The translations under genes and the position numbers were made by a program. The notes under the pieces are model-generated. The model worked only from the letters and a program-made list of their open reading frames with translations, was not told the DNA's origin and did not search any database. A stretch of 30,455 nucleotides of DNA from CAVPLM01 sp964497095 (GTDB lineage Bacteria > Actinomycetota > Thermoleophilia > RBG-16-64-13), in NCBI GenBank assembly GCA_964497095.1, contig CAZCCL010000017.1:1-30455 (forward strand). The letters are read 5' to 3'. How positions within the stretch are numbered: position 1 is the first letter of the stretch; every line of letters begins with the position of its first letter. Shown here piece after piece: positions 23,218 to 30,455 of this stretch.

Positions 23218-24966
23218 ATGAGCGGCCCGAACGATGTCCTCTCGGAACTGGAAGAGCACTTCCCCGAGGTACCCTTTGTCCGCCAGCAGACGAAAGACGA
23301 GATCCCCACCGTGTGGGTACCGGCGCAATCCCTGCTTGCGACCTTGACCTATCTGAAGACAGAGAGCAAAGGCCCCTACCGTGCTCTCTACGACCTGGCC
23401 GGCATCGACGAGCGCACCCGTGTGAAGCGCCGGGATCAGCCCCCGGCCGATTTCACCGTCGTCTATCACCTGCTGTCCTATGAGCGGAACCAAGACGTGC
23501 GGCTGAAGGTGGCACTGGTGGGGGATGAGCCGGCGGTGCGGACCGTCACCAGCGTGTGGCCTGCGGCCGACTGGTATGAGCGGGAGCTCTGGGACATGTT
23601 CGGAGTGAGGGTGGAGGGACACCCCAACCTGCGGCGGATCCTCATGCCGCCTTGGTGGGAGGGTCATCCGCTCCGCAAGGAGCATCCCAGCCGGGCCACG
23701 GAGATGGGCACTTTCACGCTCTCCCCGGAAGACGACCGGCGCTACCAAGAGTCTCTTGAGATCCGCCCGGAAGAATGGGGCTTCTCCACTCCCGATCCCA
23801 GTTCGCGGATGATGTTCCTCAACCTCGGCCCGCAGCACCCGGGCACCCACGGTTTGCTCCGGGTGATCCTGCAGCTACGCGACGAGCGCATCGTGGACGC
23901 CGCACTGGATATCGGCTACCACCATCGTGGAGCGGAGAAGATGGGCGAGCGACAGACCTGGCACACCTTCATCCCCTACACCGATCGGGTGGACTACCTG
24001 GGCGGCGTGCTGAACAACCTTCCGTATGTCCTCGCGGTGGAGAAGCTGGCCGGCATCGAGGTGCCTCCACGGGCCCAAATGATCCGGGTCATGATGGCCG
24101 AACTGTTCCGCATCTCCAGCCACCTGGTGTGGTATGGGACCTTCGCCCAGGACTTGGGTGCGATGTCCCCGGTCTTCTATATGTTCGGTGACCGCGAGAG
24201 GTTACTCGAGATCGTGGAGGCGGTAACGGGCGGGCGCATGCATCCGAGCTGGTTCCGGATCGGGGGAGTCGCCCAGGACCTACCCGTGGGCTGGGGGAGG
24301 CTGGTCCGGCAGTTCGTCGACTATCTTCCCGCCCGACTGCACGAGTACGACCGCCTGGTCATGAACAACAGTATCTTGAAAGCCCGCACCCAAGGGGTCG
24401 GAGAGTTGACCAAAGACGAGGCGATCGACTGGGGGGTCACCGGGCCCAACTTGCGGGCGTGCGGGTTCGAGTGGGACTTCCGCAAGAAGCGCCCCTACTC
24501 GGGATACGAACAGTTTGCCTTCGACATACCTACCGCGGAGCGGGGGGATTGCTACGGGCGGGCTCAGGTGCGGGTGGAGGAGCTCCGGCAGAGCCTGAGG
24601 GTGGTCGAACAGTGTCTCGACAACATGCCTGCCGGCCCCTTTAAGGCTGAAGACGTCGCCGCTACCCCTCCCAGTGGCGAGCGGACACTGCACGACATCG
24701 AGACCCTCATCACCCACTTCCTGGGTGTCAGCTGGGGTCCGGTCATCCCCGAAGGAGAAGCGTTCGCTGGTGTAGAAGCTGCCAAGGGGAACAACGGCTA
24801 CTACCTCATCAGCGACGGTGGCATCGGGGCCTACCGCACGCGTATCCGGACGCCCTCATTCGCTCATCTGCAGGCGGTGCCGCTGATGTGCCGGGGTCTG
24901 GAGGTGCCCGATCTCATCGCGATCCTCGGGAGCATCGATTTCGTGCTCGCCGACGTGGATCGCTGA
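23218..24966 (+). CDS. nuoCD: NADH-quinone oxidoreductase fused subunits C and D
   Basis: The single frame of 582 aa joins the NuoC (30-kDa) domain, about residues 1-185, with the NuoD (49-kDa) domain, about 195-582. NuoC shows the block WYERELWDMFGVRVEGHPNLRRILMP with LRKEHP. NuoD begins at LNLGPQHPGTHGLLR, with the quinone-site His and the adjacent YHHRGAEKMGE; later HLVWYGTFAQDLGAM, EWDFRKKRPYSGYE and DLIAILGSIDFVLADVDR at the end. The fusion is as in E. coli and relatives; most bacteria keep the genes separate. The ATG at 23218 is four bases after nuoB. No stop or shift occurs at the joint, so this is a true fusion. Confidence 0.96.
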   Translation: MSGPNDVLSELEEHFPEVPFVRQQTKDEIPTVWVPAQSLLATLTYLKTESKGPYRALYDLAGIDERTRVKRRDQPPADFTVVYHLLSYERNQDVRLKVALVGDEPAVRTVTSVWPAADWYERELWDMFGVRVEGHPNLRRILMPPWWEGHPLRKEHPSRATEMGTFTLSPEDDRRYQESLEIRPEEWGFSTPDPSSRMMFLNLGPQHPGTHGLLRVILQLRDERIVDAALDIGYHHRGAEKMGERQTWHTFIPYTDRVDYLGGVLNNLPYVLAVEKLAGIEVPPRAQMIRVMMAELFRISSHLVWYGTFAQDLGAMSPVFYMFGDRERLLEIVEAVTGGRMHPSWFRIGGVAQDLPVGWGRLVRQFVDYLPARLHEYDRLVMNNSILKARTQGVGELTKDEAIDWGVTGPNLRACGFEWDFRKKRPYSGYEQFAFDIPTAERGDCYGRAQVRVEELRQSLRVVEQCLDNMPAGPFKAEDVAATPPSGERTLHDIETLITHFLGVSWGPVIPEGEAFAGVEAAKGNNGYYLISDGGIGAYRTRIRTPSFAHLQAVPLMCRGLEVPDLIAILGSIDFVLADVDR

Positions 24967-24993
24967 GGCGGGAGGGAAGGGGAAGGGAGAGAC

Positions 24994-25458
24994 GTGCTCA
25001 GCACATCGGAAAGGCGCCGGCTGGAGTCGGTGGTCGGCTTGTACGAGACCCGGTCGGCCGCGTCCGTGGAAGGATTGCGTATCCTTCAGGACAGCCGGGG
25101 CTGGGTGTCGGAGGAGGCGCTGGACGACCTCGCCGACTTCCTCGGTGTGGCTACCTCCAACCTGGAGAGCCTGGCCACCTTCTACAGCATGATCTTCCGC
25201 CGCCCCGTGGGCAGGCACGTGATCATGGTCTGCAACAGCGTCTGCTGCTGGATGCAGGGAAGCGAGCAGGTGGCCCGTTACCTGGGCGACCGGCTGGGGA
25301 TCGAACTCGGCGCCACCACGCCGGACGGCCGGTTCACCCTGCTCCCCGTCGTGTGCGTGGGGGCGTGCGACCAGGCCCCGGCCATGCTGATCGATTGGCA
25401 GCTACACGGCGATCTGACCCCGGCCAAGATCGACTCGATCCTCAAACTCTACCCCTGA
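24994..25458 (+). CDS. nuoE: NADH-quinone oxidoreductase subunit E
   Basis: NuoE belongs to the NADH-oxidising arm and binds the [2Fe-2S] cluster N1a. It starts at GTG 24994 with GGGAGAG upstream and has 154 aa. The four ligands are Cys80, Cys85, Cys121 and Cys125, in the blocks MVCNSVCCWMQGS and DGRFTLLPVVCVGACDQAP. The thioredoxin-like fold and length agree with the family (E. coli 166 aa). An additional Cys84 beside Cys85 is not a usual ligand. It is 27 bp after nuoCD and 17 bp before nuoF. Confidence 0.95.
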   Translation: MLSTSERRRLESVVGLYETRSAASVEGLRILQDSRGWVSEEALDDLADFLGVATSNLESLATFYSMIFRRPVGRHVIMVCNSVCCWMQGSEQVARYLGDRLGIELGATTPDGRFTLLPVVCVGACDQAPAMLIDWQLHGDLTPAKIDSILKLYP

Positions 25459-25475
25459 CAGGTGAGACGGACGCG

Positions 25476-26810
25476 ATGAACATCGAGAAGCCCATCACTC
25501 AGCACTTCCACAAGGATGGACGGCCCCTTAGCCTGCGGAAGTATCGGGCTGTGGGGGGCTACGAAGCGCTGCGGAGAGCTCTGAGAGAGATGTCCCCGGA
25601 AGAGGTCACCAAAACGGTGCTCGACTCCAAGCTGACCGGGCGGGGCGGGGCCGGTTTCCCGCCCGGTCGCAAGTGGGGCTTCATGGACACCACCGACGAA
25701 TGGGCCACGTCGCGTTTCCTGGTCGCCAACGCCGACGAGATGGAGCCGGGCGCCTTCAAAGACCGCGTCATTATGCAGGGGAGCCCGCACCAAGTCCTCG
25801 AGGGCATGGCGATCGCTGCGTACGCCGTGGGGGCCGAAACTGCCTACCTATTCCTGCGGGCCGAATATGGGGCCACGGCCAAGATCATGCGCCGGGCCAT
25901 CGCCGAGGCGGGCAAGGCCGGCCTCCTGGGCGAGCGCGTGCTGGGGACGGACTTCTCCCTGGAACTTCGCCTTCATGTGAGCGCGGGGCGCTACATCTGC
26001 GGCGAAGCCTCTGCCATGCTCAACGCCATCGAAGGCGAGCGTCCCGTGCCGCGCCACAAACCTCCCCATCAGACAAGCTCGGGCCTGTGGAGCAAGCCTA
26101 CGGTAGTGAACAACGTCGAGACGCTGGCCTACGTCCCGCCGGTGATCCGCAACGGACCCGAGTGGTTCGCGAAGCTCGGAGCGGCAGGCGAAGGCGGGAT
26201 GAAGATCTACACCGTGAGCGGCAGGGTGAAACGACCGGGAGCGTGGGAGCTGCCGCAAGGGACGACGATCCGGGAGCTGATCGAGGAACACGCCGGGGGC
26301 ATGAAAGACGGTCTTCGCCTGCGGGCGCTTCTGCCGGGGGGCGGCTCCACCCGGTTCGTGCTCGAGAAGGACCTGGATACCCCGATGGACGAGGCCTCCC
26401 TCAACAGAGTAGGCAGCCGGTTGGGCACGGGCACCATAATCGTTCTGGACGACCAGACCTGCCCCATCGGTATGCTCGGCAACCTGGAGCATTTCTACGC
26501 TCAGGAATCGTGCGGGTGGTGCACTCCCTGCTGGCAAGGTCTCGAATGGGTCGACCGGCTACTGGGTTCCATCGAGGAAGGGCACGGCACCGCCGAGGAC
26601 CTTGCCCTGCTCGAGTGGCACGCGGGACTCGTCAAGCCCGGCCACACCTTCTGCGACCTGGCCCCGGGGGCCATGGAACCCCTAGAGAGCGGGCTCAAGT
26701 TCTTCCGCGACGATTTCGTCCGGCACATCGAGGAAGGACGGTGTCCCTGGAAACCGGCCTCCCGCCGGTGGGGAGCGCCGCTGGGGATAGAGAGCACGGG
26801 GAACCACTGA
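25476..26810 (+). CDS. nuoF: NADH-quinone oxidoreductase subunit F
   Basis: NuoF binds NADH, FMN and the [4Fe-4S] cluster N3, and starts electron flow in complex I. The ATG at 25476 gives 444 aa, the normal length. The FMN/NADH glycine-rich loop is LTGRGGAGFPPGRKW (53-67); NADEMEPGAFKDR (85-97) contributes to flavin binding; GRYICGEASAMLNAIEGERPVPRHKPP matches the usual GEETAL block with Ala-Ser in place of Glu-Thr. Cluster ligands are Cys346, Cys349, Cys352 (ESCGWCTPC) and Cys393 (HTFCDLAPGA). The GTG of nuoG begins one base after the stop. Confidence 0.95.
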   Translation: MNIEKPITQHFHKDGRPLSLRKYRAVGGYEALRRALREMSPEEVTKTVLDSKLTGRGGAGFPPGRKWGFMDTTDEWATSRFLVANADEMEPGAFKDRVIMQGSPHQVLEGMAIAAYAVGAETAYLFLRAEYGATAKIMRRAIAEAGKAGLLGERVLGTDFSLELRLHVSAGRYICGEASAMLNAIEGERPVPRHKPPHQTSSGLWSKPTVVNNVETLAYVPPVIRNGPEWFAKLGAAGEGGMKIYTVSGRVKRPGAWELPQGTTIRELIEEHAGGMKDGLRLRALLPGGGSTRFVLEKDLDTPMDEASLNRVGSRLGTGTIIVLDDQTCPIGMLGNLEHFYAQESCGWCTPCWQGLEWVDRLLGSIEEGHGTAEDLALLEWHAGLVKPGHTFCDLAPGAMEPLESGLKFFRDDFVRHIEEGRCPWKPASRRWGAPLGIESTGNH

Positions 26811-26811
26811 C

Positions 26812-29757
26812 GTGCCCACCATCTATGTCGACAACGAGCCGTTCGAAGTAGGGCCCGGGCAGAATCTCCTCGCGGCCTGTCTGTCGCTCGGCTTCGACAT
26901 CCCCTATTTCTGCTGGCACCCGGCCATGGGTTCGGTGGGAGCCTGCCGCCAGTGCGCGGTCAAGCGTTACAGGGACGAGCACGACACCGAGGGCGAGATC
27001 GTCATGGCGTGTCTCACCCCGGCAGAAGACGGCACGCGCATCTCTATAGACGATCCCGAAGCGCGGGCCTTCAGGGCGGCGGTGTCGGAATGGCTCATGG
27101 CCAGCCACCCCCACGACTGCCCGGTGTGCGATGAAGGGGGAGAGTGCCACCTGCAGGACATGACCGTGATGACCGGGCACGTGCATCGCCGCTACCGCTA
27201 TCCCAAGCGGACCTTCCAAAACCAGGACCTGGGGCCGTTCCTGAATCACGAGATGAACCGCTGCATCCAGTGCTACCGGTGTGTCCGCTTCTACACCGAC
27301 TACGCAGGAGGAGACGACCTGGCGGCCATGGACACCCGCAATCACGTCTATTTCGGCAGGCACAAAGACGGCAAGCTGGAAAGCGAGTTCAGCGGGAATC
27401 TGGTGGAGGTCTGCCCTACCGGGGTCTTCACCGACAAGACCTTCAAAGGGCACTACACCCGGAACTGGGACCTGCAGACCGCCCCGTCGATCTGTGTCCA
27501 CTGCGGGCTGGGCTGCAACACCATACCGGGCGAAAGGTACGGCCTGCTGCGCCGCATCCGCAATCGCTATAACGAGAGTGTCAACGGCTACTTTCTCTGC
27601 GACCGGGGCCGCTACGGCTACGAGTTCGTGAACGCCAAGAGTCGCCTCCGCCGCGTCATCATAAGATCGGCTTCCAACACCACCGCTGTCTCCGCCGGCG
27701 GTGCTTTCGAACCGACCGGGCCTCCGGAAGCCGGCGCCGGTTCAACCCCGGCCCCTGCTGCCGACGATGCCGTCCTCGCGGTGGCGGAGATGATCCGTTC
27801 GGCCAGAGAGCGGGGCGGCGGGGTCATCGGGATCGGCTCTCCCCGGGCCTCACTGGAAGCCAACTACGCCTTGCGCAGACTGGTGGGGGCCGACCGCTTC
27901 TACGTAGGCATGGCCCGGCGCGAGCGGCGCCTCGTCGATCTCGCCCACCGGATGCTCCACGAAGGGCCTTCACGCAGTTGCTCCCTTCGCGATCTGGAAC
28001 AGGCGGACGCGATGCTCATCCTGGGTGAGGACGTCACCAACACCGCACCCATGCTCGACTACTCTCTACGGCAGTGGCTTCGGCGCAGACCGACGCCCGA
28101 GGCTATCAGCCTCGACATTCCTGAGTGGAACGATGCGGCCGTGGGCGAGATAGTCCACGAGGAGCCGAGCGACCTCCATATAGCCACTGTGCTCGAGACG
28201 AAGCTCGACCGTATTGCCGCCCAGACCTACCATGCGGCGCCGTCCGACCTCGCCCGACTCGGGTTCGCGGTGGCTCACCTACTCGACCCGCGGGCTCCAG
28301 CCGTTCCCGACCTTCCCAAGGAGATCGAGGACCACGCGCGGAGCATCGCCGCTGCCTTCGAAAAGGCTTCCCGCCCTATGGTGATCTCGGGGACCAGCTC
28401 CGGCAGCGAGGCGCTTCTGACGGCCGCAGCCAATGTGGCCTGGTCGTTACACGCCCACGGAGAAACGGCGGAGCTGTGTCTCGTGGTGCCGGAATGCAAC
28501 AGCGTGGGTCTTGCGCTCATTGGAGGGCGCACCCTGGAGGAGGCGTTTGCCGAAGCGGAGGAGCCCGGGGTCGAAGTGGCCATCATCCTCGAAAACGATC
28601 TGTTTCGGCGAGCGTCCGAGGCCCGCGTCGACGAGTTGCTGAGCCGATGCCGGCACGTGGTCGTGATCGACCACACCGAGAGCAGGACGTCGCGCGCCGC
28701 CGAGGTAGTCCTGCCCGCGGCCAGCTTTGCCGAGAGCACCGGCACACTTGTGAACAACGAGGGGAGAGCTCAACGCTACTACCGGGTCTTCACGCCGAGT
28801 GGAGACGTGCGGGAGAGCCGGTGCTGGCTGGCCGACATCGTAAGGGCGCTCACGGATAGGAACGGGGATGGGAGGGCCGATGGCGACGCCACCGAGAGCT
28901 TGGATGACGGCGTCGGCGAGGGCGCGGACAACGGCGTCGACGAGGGGGCGGATGGCGGGGCTGACGGAGGCTGGAGCGTGGATGGTCTTACCAAAGAGCT
29001 CGCTAAGGAGGTCCCCGTGTTCGCCCCGCTGCCGGCGGTGGCCCCAGCCGCCGACTTCCGTATCCTCGGCATGAGGGTCCCCAGGCAACCCCACCGCTCC
29101 AGCGGGCGCACAGCCATGCACGCGGACGTGACGGTGTTCGAGCCGAAGCCCCCCGAAGATATCGAAGCTCCTCTGGCCTTCTCGATGGAGGGTTTCGAAG
29201 GCCAGCCGCCTCCAGCACTCCTGTCCCGGGTCTGGGCTCCGGGCTGGAACTCCTCGCAGGCGATCAACAGGTTCCAGGAAGAGGTGGGTGGACCACTCCG
29301 TGGCGGCGATGTGGGCGTGCGGCTGGTCGAGCCGGCCGAAGTAGGAGAGGTCGCCCATTTCCTGGACGTTCCGTCGGCGTTCGGCCCGACGGGCAAGGGG
29401 ATGCTGGTGGCGCCGGTACACCACATCTTCGGCTCGGAAGAGCTGAGCTTCCGTTCCCCGAGCGTGGCCGCGTGCGCACCTGCGCCATATCTGGGGCTGA
29501 ATCCGGCTGGAGCCGCCGGTCTGGAGGTGAGGGAGGGGGATCTGGTCTCTCTGCAGACCAGCGATGCTACCCGCTTCCTGCCGGTCAGGATCTTCCCCTC
29601 CTTGCCTCCGCGCGTAGCGGTGATACCGGTCGGACTGCCGGGACTGGAAGGTCTCGACCCCCCGTTCTACGCGGAGATCACTGGCGCGGGCGAGATCACT
29701 GGCGCGGGCGAGATCACGGGCGGGGACGACGTCGAGCGGGGGGAAGATCGTGCCTGA
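26812..29757 (+). CDS. nuoG: NADH-quinone oxidoreductase subunit G, enlarged, with N7 cluster motif
   Basis: NuoG carries several Fe-S clusters of the peripheral arm. From GTG 26812 it has 981 aa (E. coli 908). N-terminal [2Fe-2S] ligands are Cys34/45/48/67; N5 has His99 and Cys103/106/112; N4 has Cys151/154/157/201. All are at E. coli numbering. Cys228/231/235/263 (C-x2-C-x3-C-x27-C) form the extra off-path N7 cluster found only in some bacteria. A molybdopterin-oxidoreductase-like domain without cofactor function follows. The extra length includes a Pro/Ala stretch near 290-315, an Asp/Gly-rich low-complexity stretch at about 698-722, and a C-terminal 6-residue repeat (GEITGA) from 955. It overlaps nuoH by eight bases. 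Confidence 0.94.
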   Translation: MPTIYVDNEPFEVGPGQNLLAACLSLGFDIPYFCWHPAMGSVGACRQCAVKRYRDEHDTEGEIVMACLTPAEDGTRISIDDPEARAFRAAVSEWLMASHPHDCPVCDEGGECHLQDMTVMTGHVHRRYRYPKRTFQNQDLGPFLNHEMNRCIQCYRCVRFYTDYAGGDDLAAMDTRNHVYFGRHKDGKLESEFSGNLVEVCPTGVFTDKTFKGHYTRNWDLQTAPSICVHCGLGCNTIPGERYGLLRRIRNRYNESVNGYFLCDRGRYGYEFVNAKSRLRRVIIRSASNTTAVSAGGAFEPTGPPEAGAGSTPAPAADDAVLAVAEMIRSARERGGGVIGIGSPRASLEANYALRRLVGADRFYVGMARRERRLVDLAHRMLHEGPSRSCSLRDLEQADAMLILGEDVTNTAPMLDYSLRQWLRRRPTPEAISLDIPEWNDAAVGEIVHEEPSDLHIATVLETKLDRIAAQTYHAAPSDLARLGFAVAHLLDPRAPAVPDLPKEIEDHARSIAAAFEKASRPMVISGTSSGSEALLTAAANVAWSLHAHGETAELCLVVPECNSVGLALIGGRTLEEAFAEAEEPGVEVAIILENDLFRRASEARVDELLSRCRHVVVIDHTESRTSRAAEVVLPAASFAESTGTLVNNEGRAQRYYRVFTPSGDVRESRCWLADIVRALTDRNGDGRADGDATESLDDGVGEGADNGVDEGADGGADGGWSVDGLTKELAKEVPVFAPLPAVAPAADFRILGMRVPRQPHRSSGRTAMHADVTVFEPKPPEDIEAPLAFSMEGFEGQPPPALLSRVWAPGWNSSQAINRFQEEVGGPLRGGDVGVRLVEPAEVGEVAHFLDVPSAFGPTGKGMLVAPVHHIFGSEELSFRSPSVAACAPAPYLGLNPAGAAGLEVREGDLVSLQTSDATRFLPVRIFPSLPPRVAVIPVGLPGLEGLDPPFYAEITGAGEITGAGEITGGDDVERGEDRA
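29674..29724 (+). repeat. 18-bp tandem repeat at the 3' end of nuoG
   Basis: The unit GAGATCACTGGCGCGGGC occurs at 29674-29691 and 29692-29709, then a diverged partial copy at 29710-29724. It is in frame and encodes EITGAG repeated. Copy number could vary by slippage without breaking the gene; it lies just before the nuoH ribosome site. Confidence 0.9.
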
Positions 29758-30455
29758 GACCGTCCGCCATGTTGTTCACGCACTGGTCTGGCTGCTGATC
29801 CCGCTACTCATGGCCGGAGGGCTTGTCTTTGGCGAACGGCGGCTGCTGGGACAGTGGCAGGACCGGTATGGCCCCAACCGGGTCGGCCCGTTCGGCGTGT
29901 TCCAGGTCCTGGCGGACGCGGTGAAGCTCATATTCAAGGAAGACTGGATCCCCCCGTTCGCCGACCGCCCGGTGTTCGTCGCCGCTCCCGCCATCATCCT
30001 GACCACGGTGTTGGCGAGCTTTGCCGTCATTCCGCTGGTTCCCGGTTTCGTGGTGGCCGATCTCAATATCGGGCTGCTGTTCTTCCTGGCTATGTCATCT
30101 CTGGGGGTGTACAGCGTGGCCTTGGCCGGCTGGTCGTCCCGCAGCAAGTACCCGCTGCTCGGCGGGTTGAGGGCCGCCGCTCAGATGCTGGGATACGAGG
30201 TCTTCATGGGGTTGTCCCTGCTGGGAGTGGTCATGATGGCCGGCTCGTTCAACCTCAGCCGCATCGTCGAAGCCCAACGGGGACTCTGGTACATAGTCCC
30301 GCAGTTCGTCGGGTTCATCGGCTTCCTGGTGGCGGGACTGGCCGAGACCCGGCGCATTCCCTTTGACCTGCCCGAGGCCGAGAGCGAGCTGGTGGCCGGC
30401 TACCACACCGAGTACTCGGGCCTGAAGTTCGGCATGTTCTATATCGGTGAGTATC
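29750..30455 (+). CDS. nuoH: NADH-quinone oxidoreductase subunit H, 5' part
   Basis: NuoH is the membrane subunit that joins the peripheral arm and lines the quinone tunnel. GTG 29750 lies inside the end of nuoG, after GGGGGGAAG; about 235 residues are visible before the right edge cuts the gene. Hydrophobic helices alternate with the conserved loops GERRLLGQWQDRYGPNRVGPFG, FKEDWIPPFADRP, VADLNIGLLFFLAMSS, GWSSRSKYPLLGGLRAAAQM and ETRRIPFDLPEAESELVAGYHTEYSG. The acidic and Arg residues of the quinone pocket and the E-channel entrance are present. The loop wording is very close to enterobacterial NuoH. The gene order A-B-CD-E-F-G-H suggests nuoI-N continue to the right. Confidence 0.95.
   Translation, partial: MPETVRHVVHALVWLLIPLLMAGGLVFGERRLLGQWQDRYGPNRVGPFGVFQVLADAVKLIFKEDWIPPFADRPVFVAAPAIILTTVLASFAVIPLVPGFVVADLNIGLLFFLAMSSLGVYSVALAGWSSRSKYPLLGGLRAAAQMLGYEVFMGLSLLGVVMMAGSFNLSRIVEAQRGLWYIVPQFVGFIGFLVAGLAETRRIPFDLPEAESELVAGYHTEYSGLKFGMFYIGEY

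Noticed and set aside
1..30455. CRISPR array, tRNA, rRNA, insertion sequence or prophage
   Set aside because: No spaced direct repeats, cloverleaf, rRNA core, transposase or terminal inverted repeats were seen on either strand.

Overview
The window comes from a high-GC bacterium. GTG and TTG starts are common, ribosome binding sites are strong, and start/stop codons often overlap (ATGA, GTGA, TGATG). No rRNA, tRNA, CRISPR array, transposase or phage gene was seen. Taxonomy is open. The general character and the Rv1121-like form of Zwf fit an Actinomycetota- or Chloroflexota-like lineage. RpiA and the complex I subunits (fused NuoCD, NuoG with the N7 cluster ligands, NuoH), however, read remarkably like the enterobacterial versions. 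I would not name a genus.

Left part (1-5.2 kb, mixed strands): the end of a VapB-type antitoxin and its PIN-domain VapC toxin. Then a minus-strand exported protein with SLH repeats and seven WD-like repeats, whose last repeat is split off by a one-base shift in a 7-G run. Next come a minus-strand metallo-beta-lactamase-fold protein with an N-terminal hydrophobic segment, a divergent SAM methyltransferase, and a minus-strand ribose-5-phosphate isomerase A.

Right part (5.5-30.5 kb, all plus strand): an unbroken 25-kb run of energy and carbon genes. A 78-aa unknown protein and a probable terminator come first. Then cydA-cydB (bd quinol oxidase), narG-narH (nitrate reductase catalytic and Fe-S subunits, with no narJ or narI) and a CPA1 Na+/H+ antiporter. 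Then tkt-gnd-pgl-(HAD phosphatase)-zwf, which is the oxidative pentose phosphate pathway plus transketolase. Only 40 bp later begins nuoA-B-CD-E-F-G-H of complex I, running off the right edge.

Together the genes suggest one unit for sugar oxidation and respiration. Zwf, Pgl and Gnd turn glucose-6-phosphate into ribulose-5-phosphate and NADPH; RpiA and Tkt recycle the pentoses. Complex I feeds electrons into quinone. The bd oxidase (O2) and, if a membrane anchor exists elsewhere, NarGH (nitrate) take them out. The antiporter links proton and sodium gradients. The points most worth checking are the NarGH pair without NarJ/NarI, the Arg at the usual Trp position of the NarH FS4 site, the joining of the pentose phosphate and complex I operons, and the frameshifted seven-repeat SLH protein.
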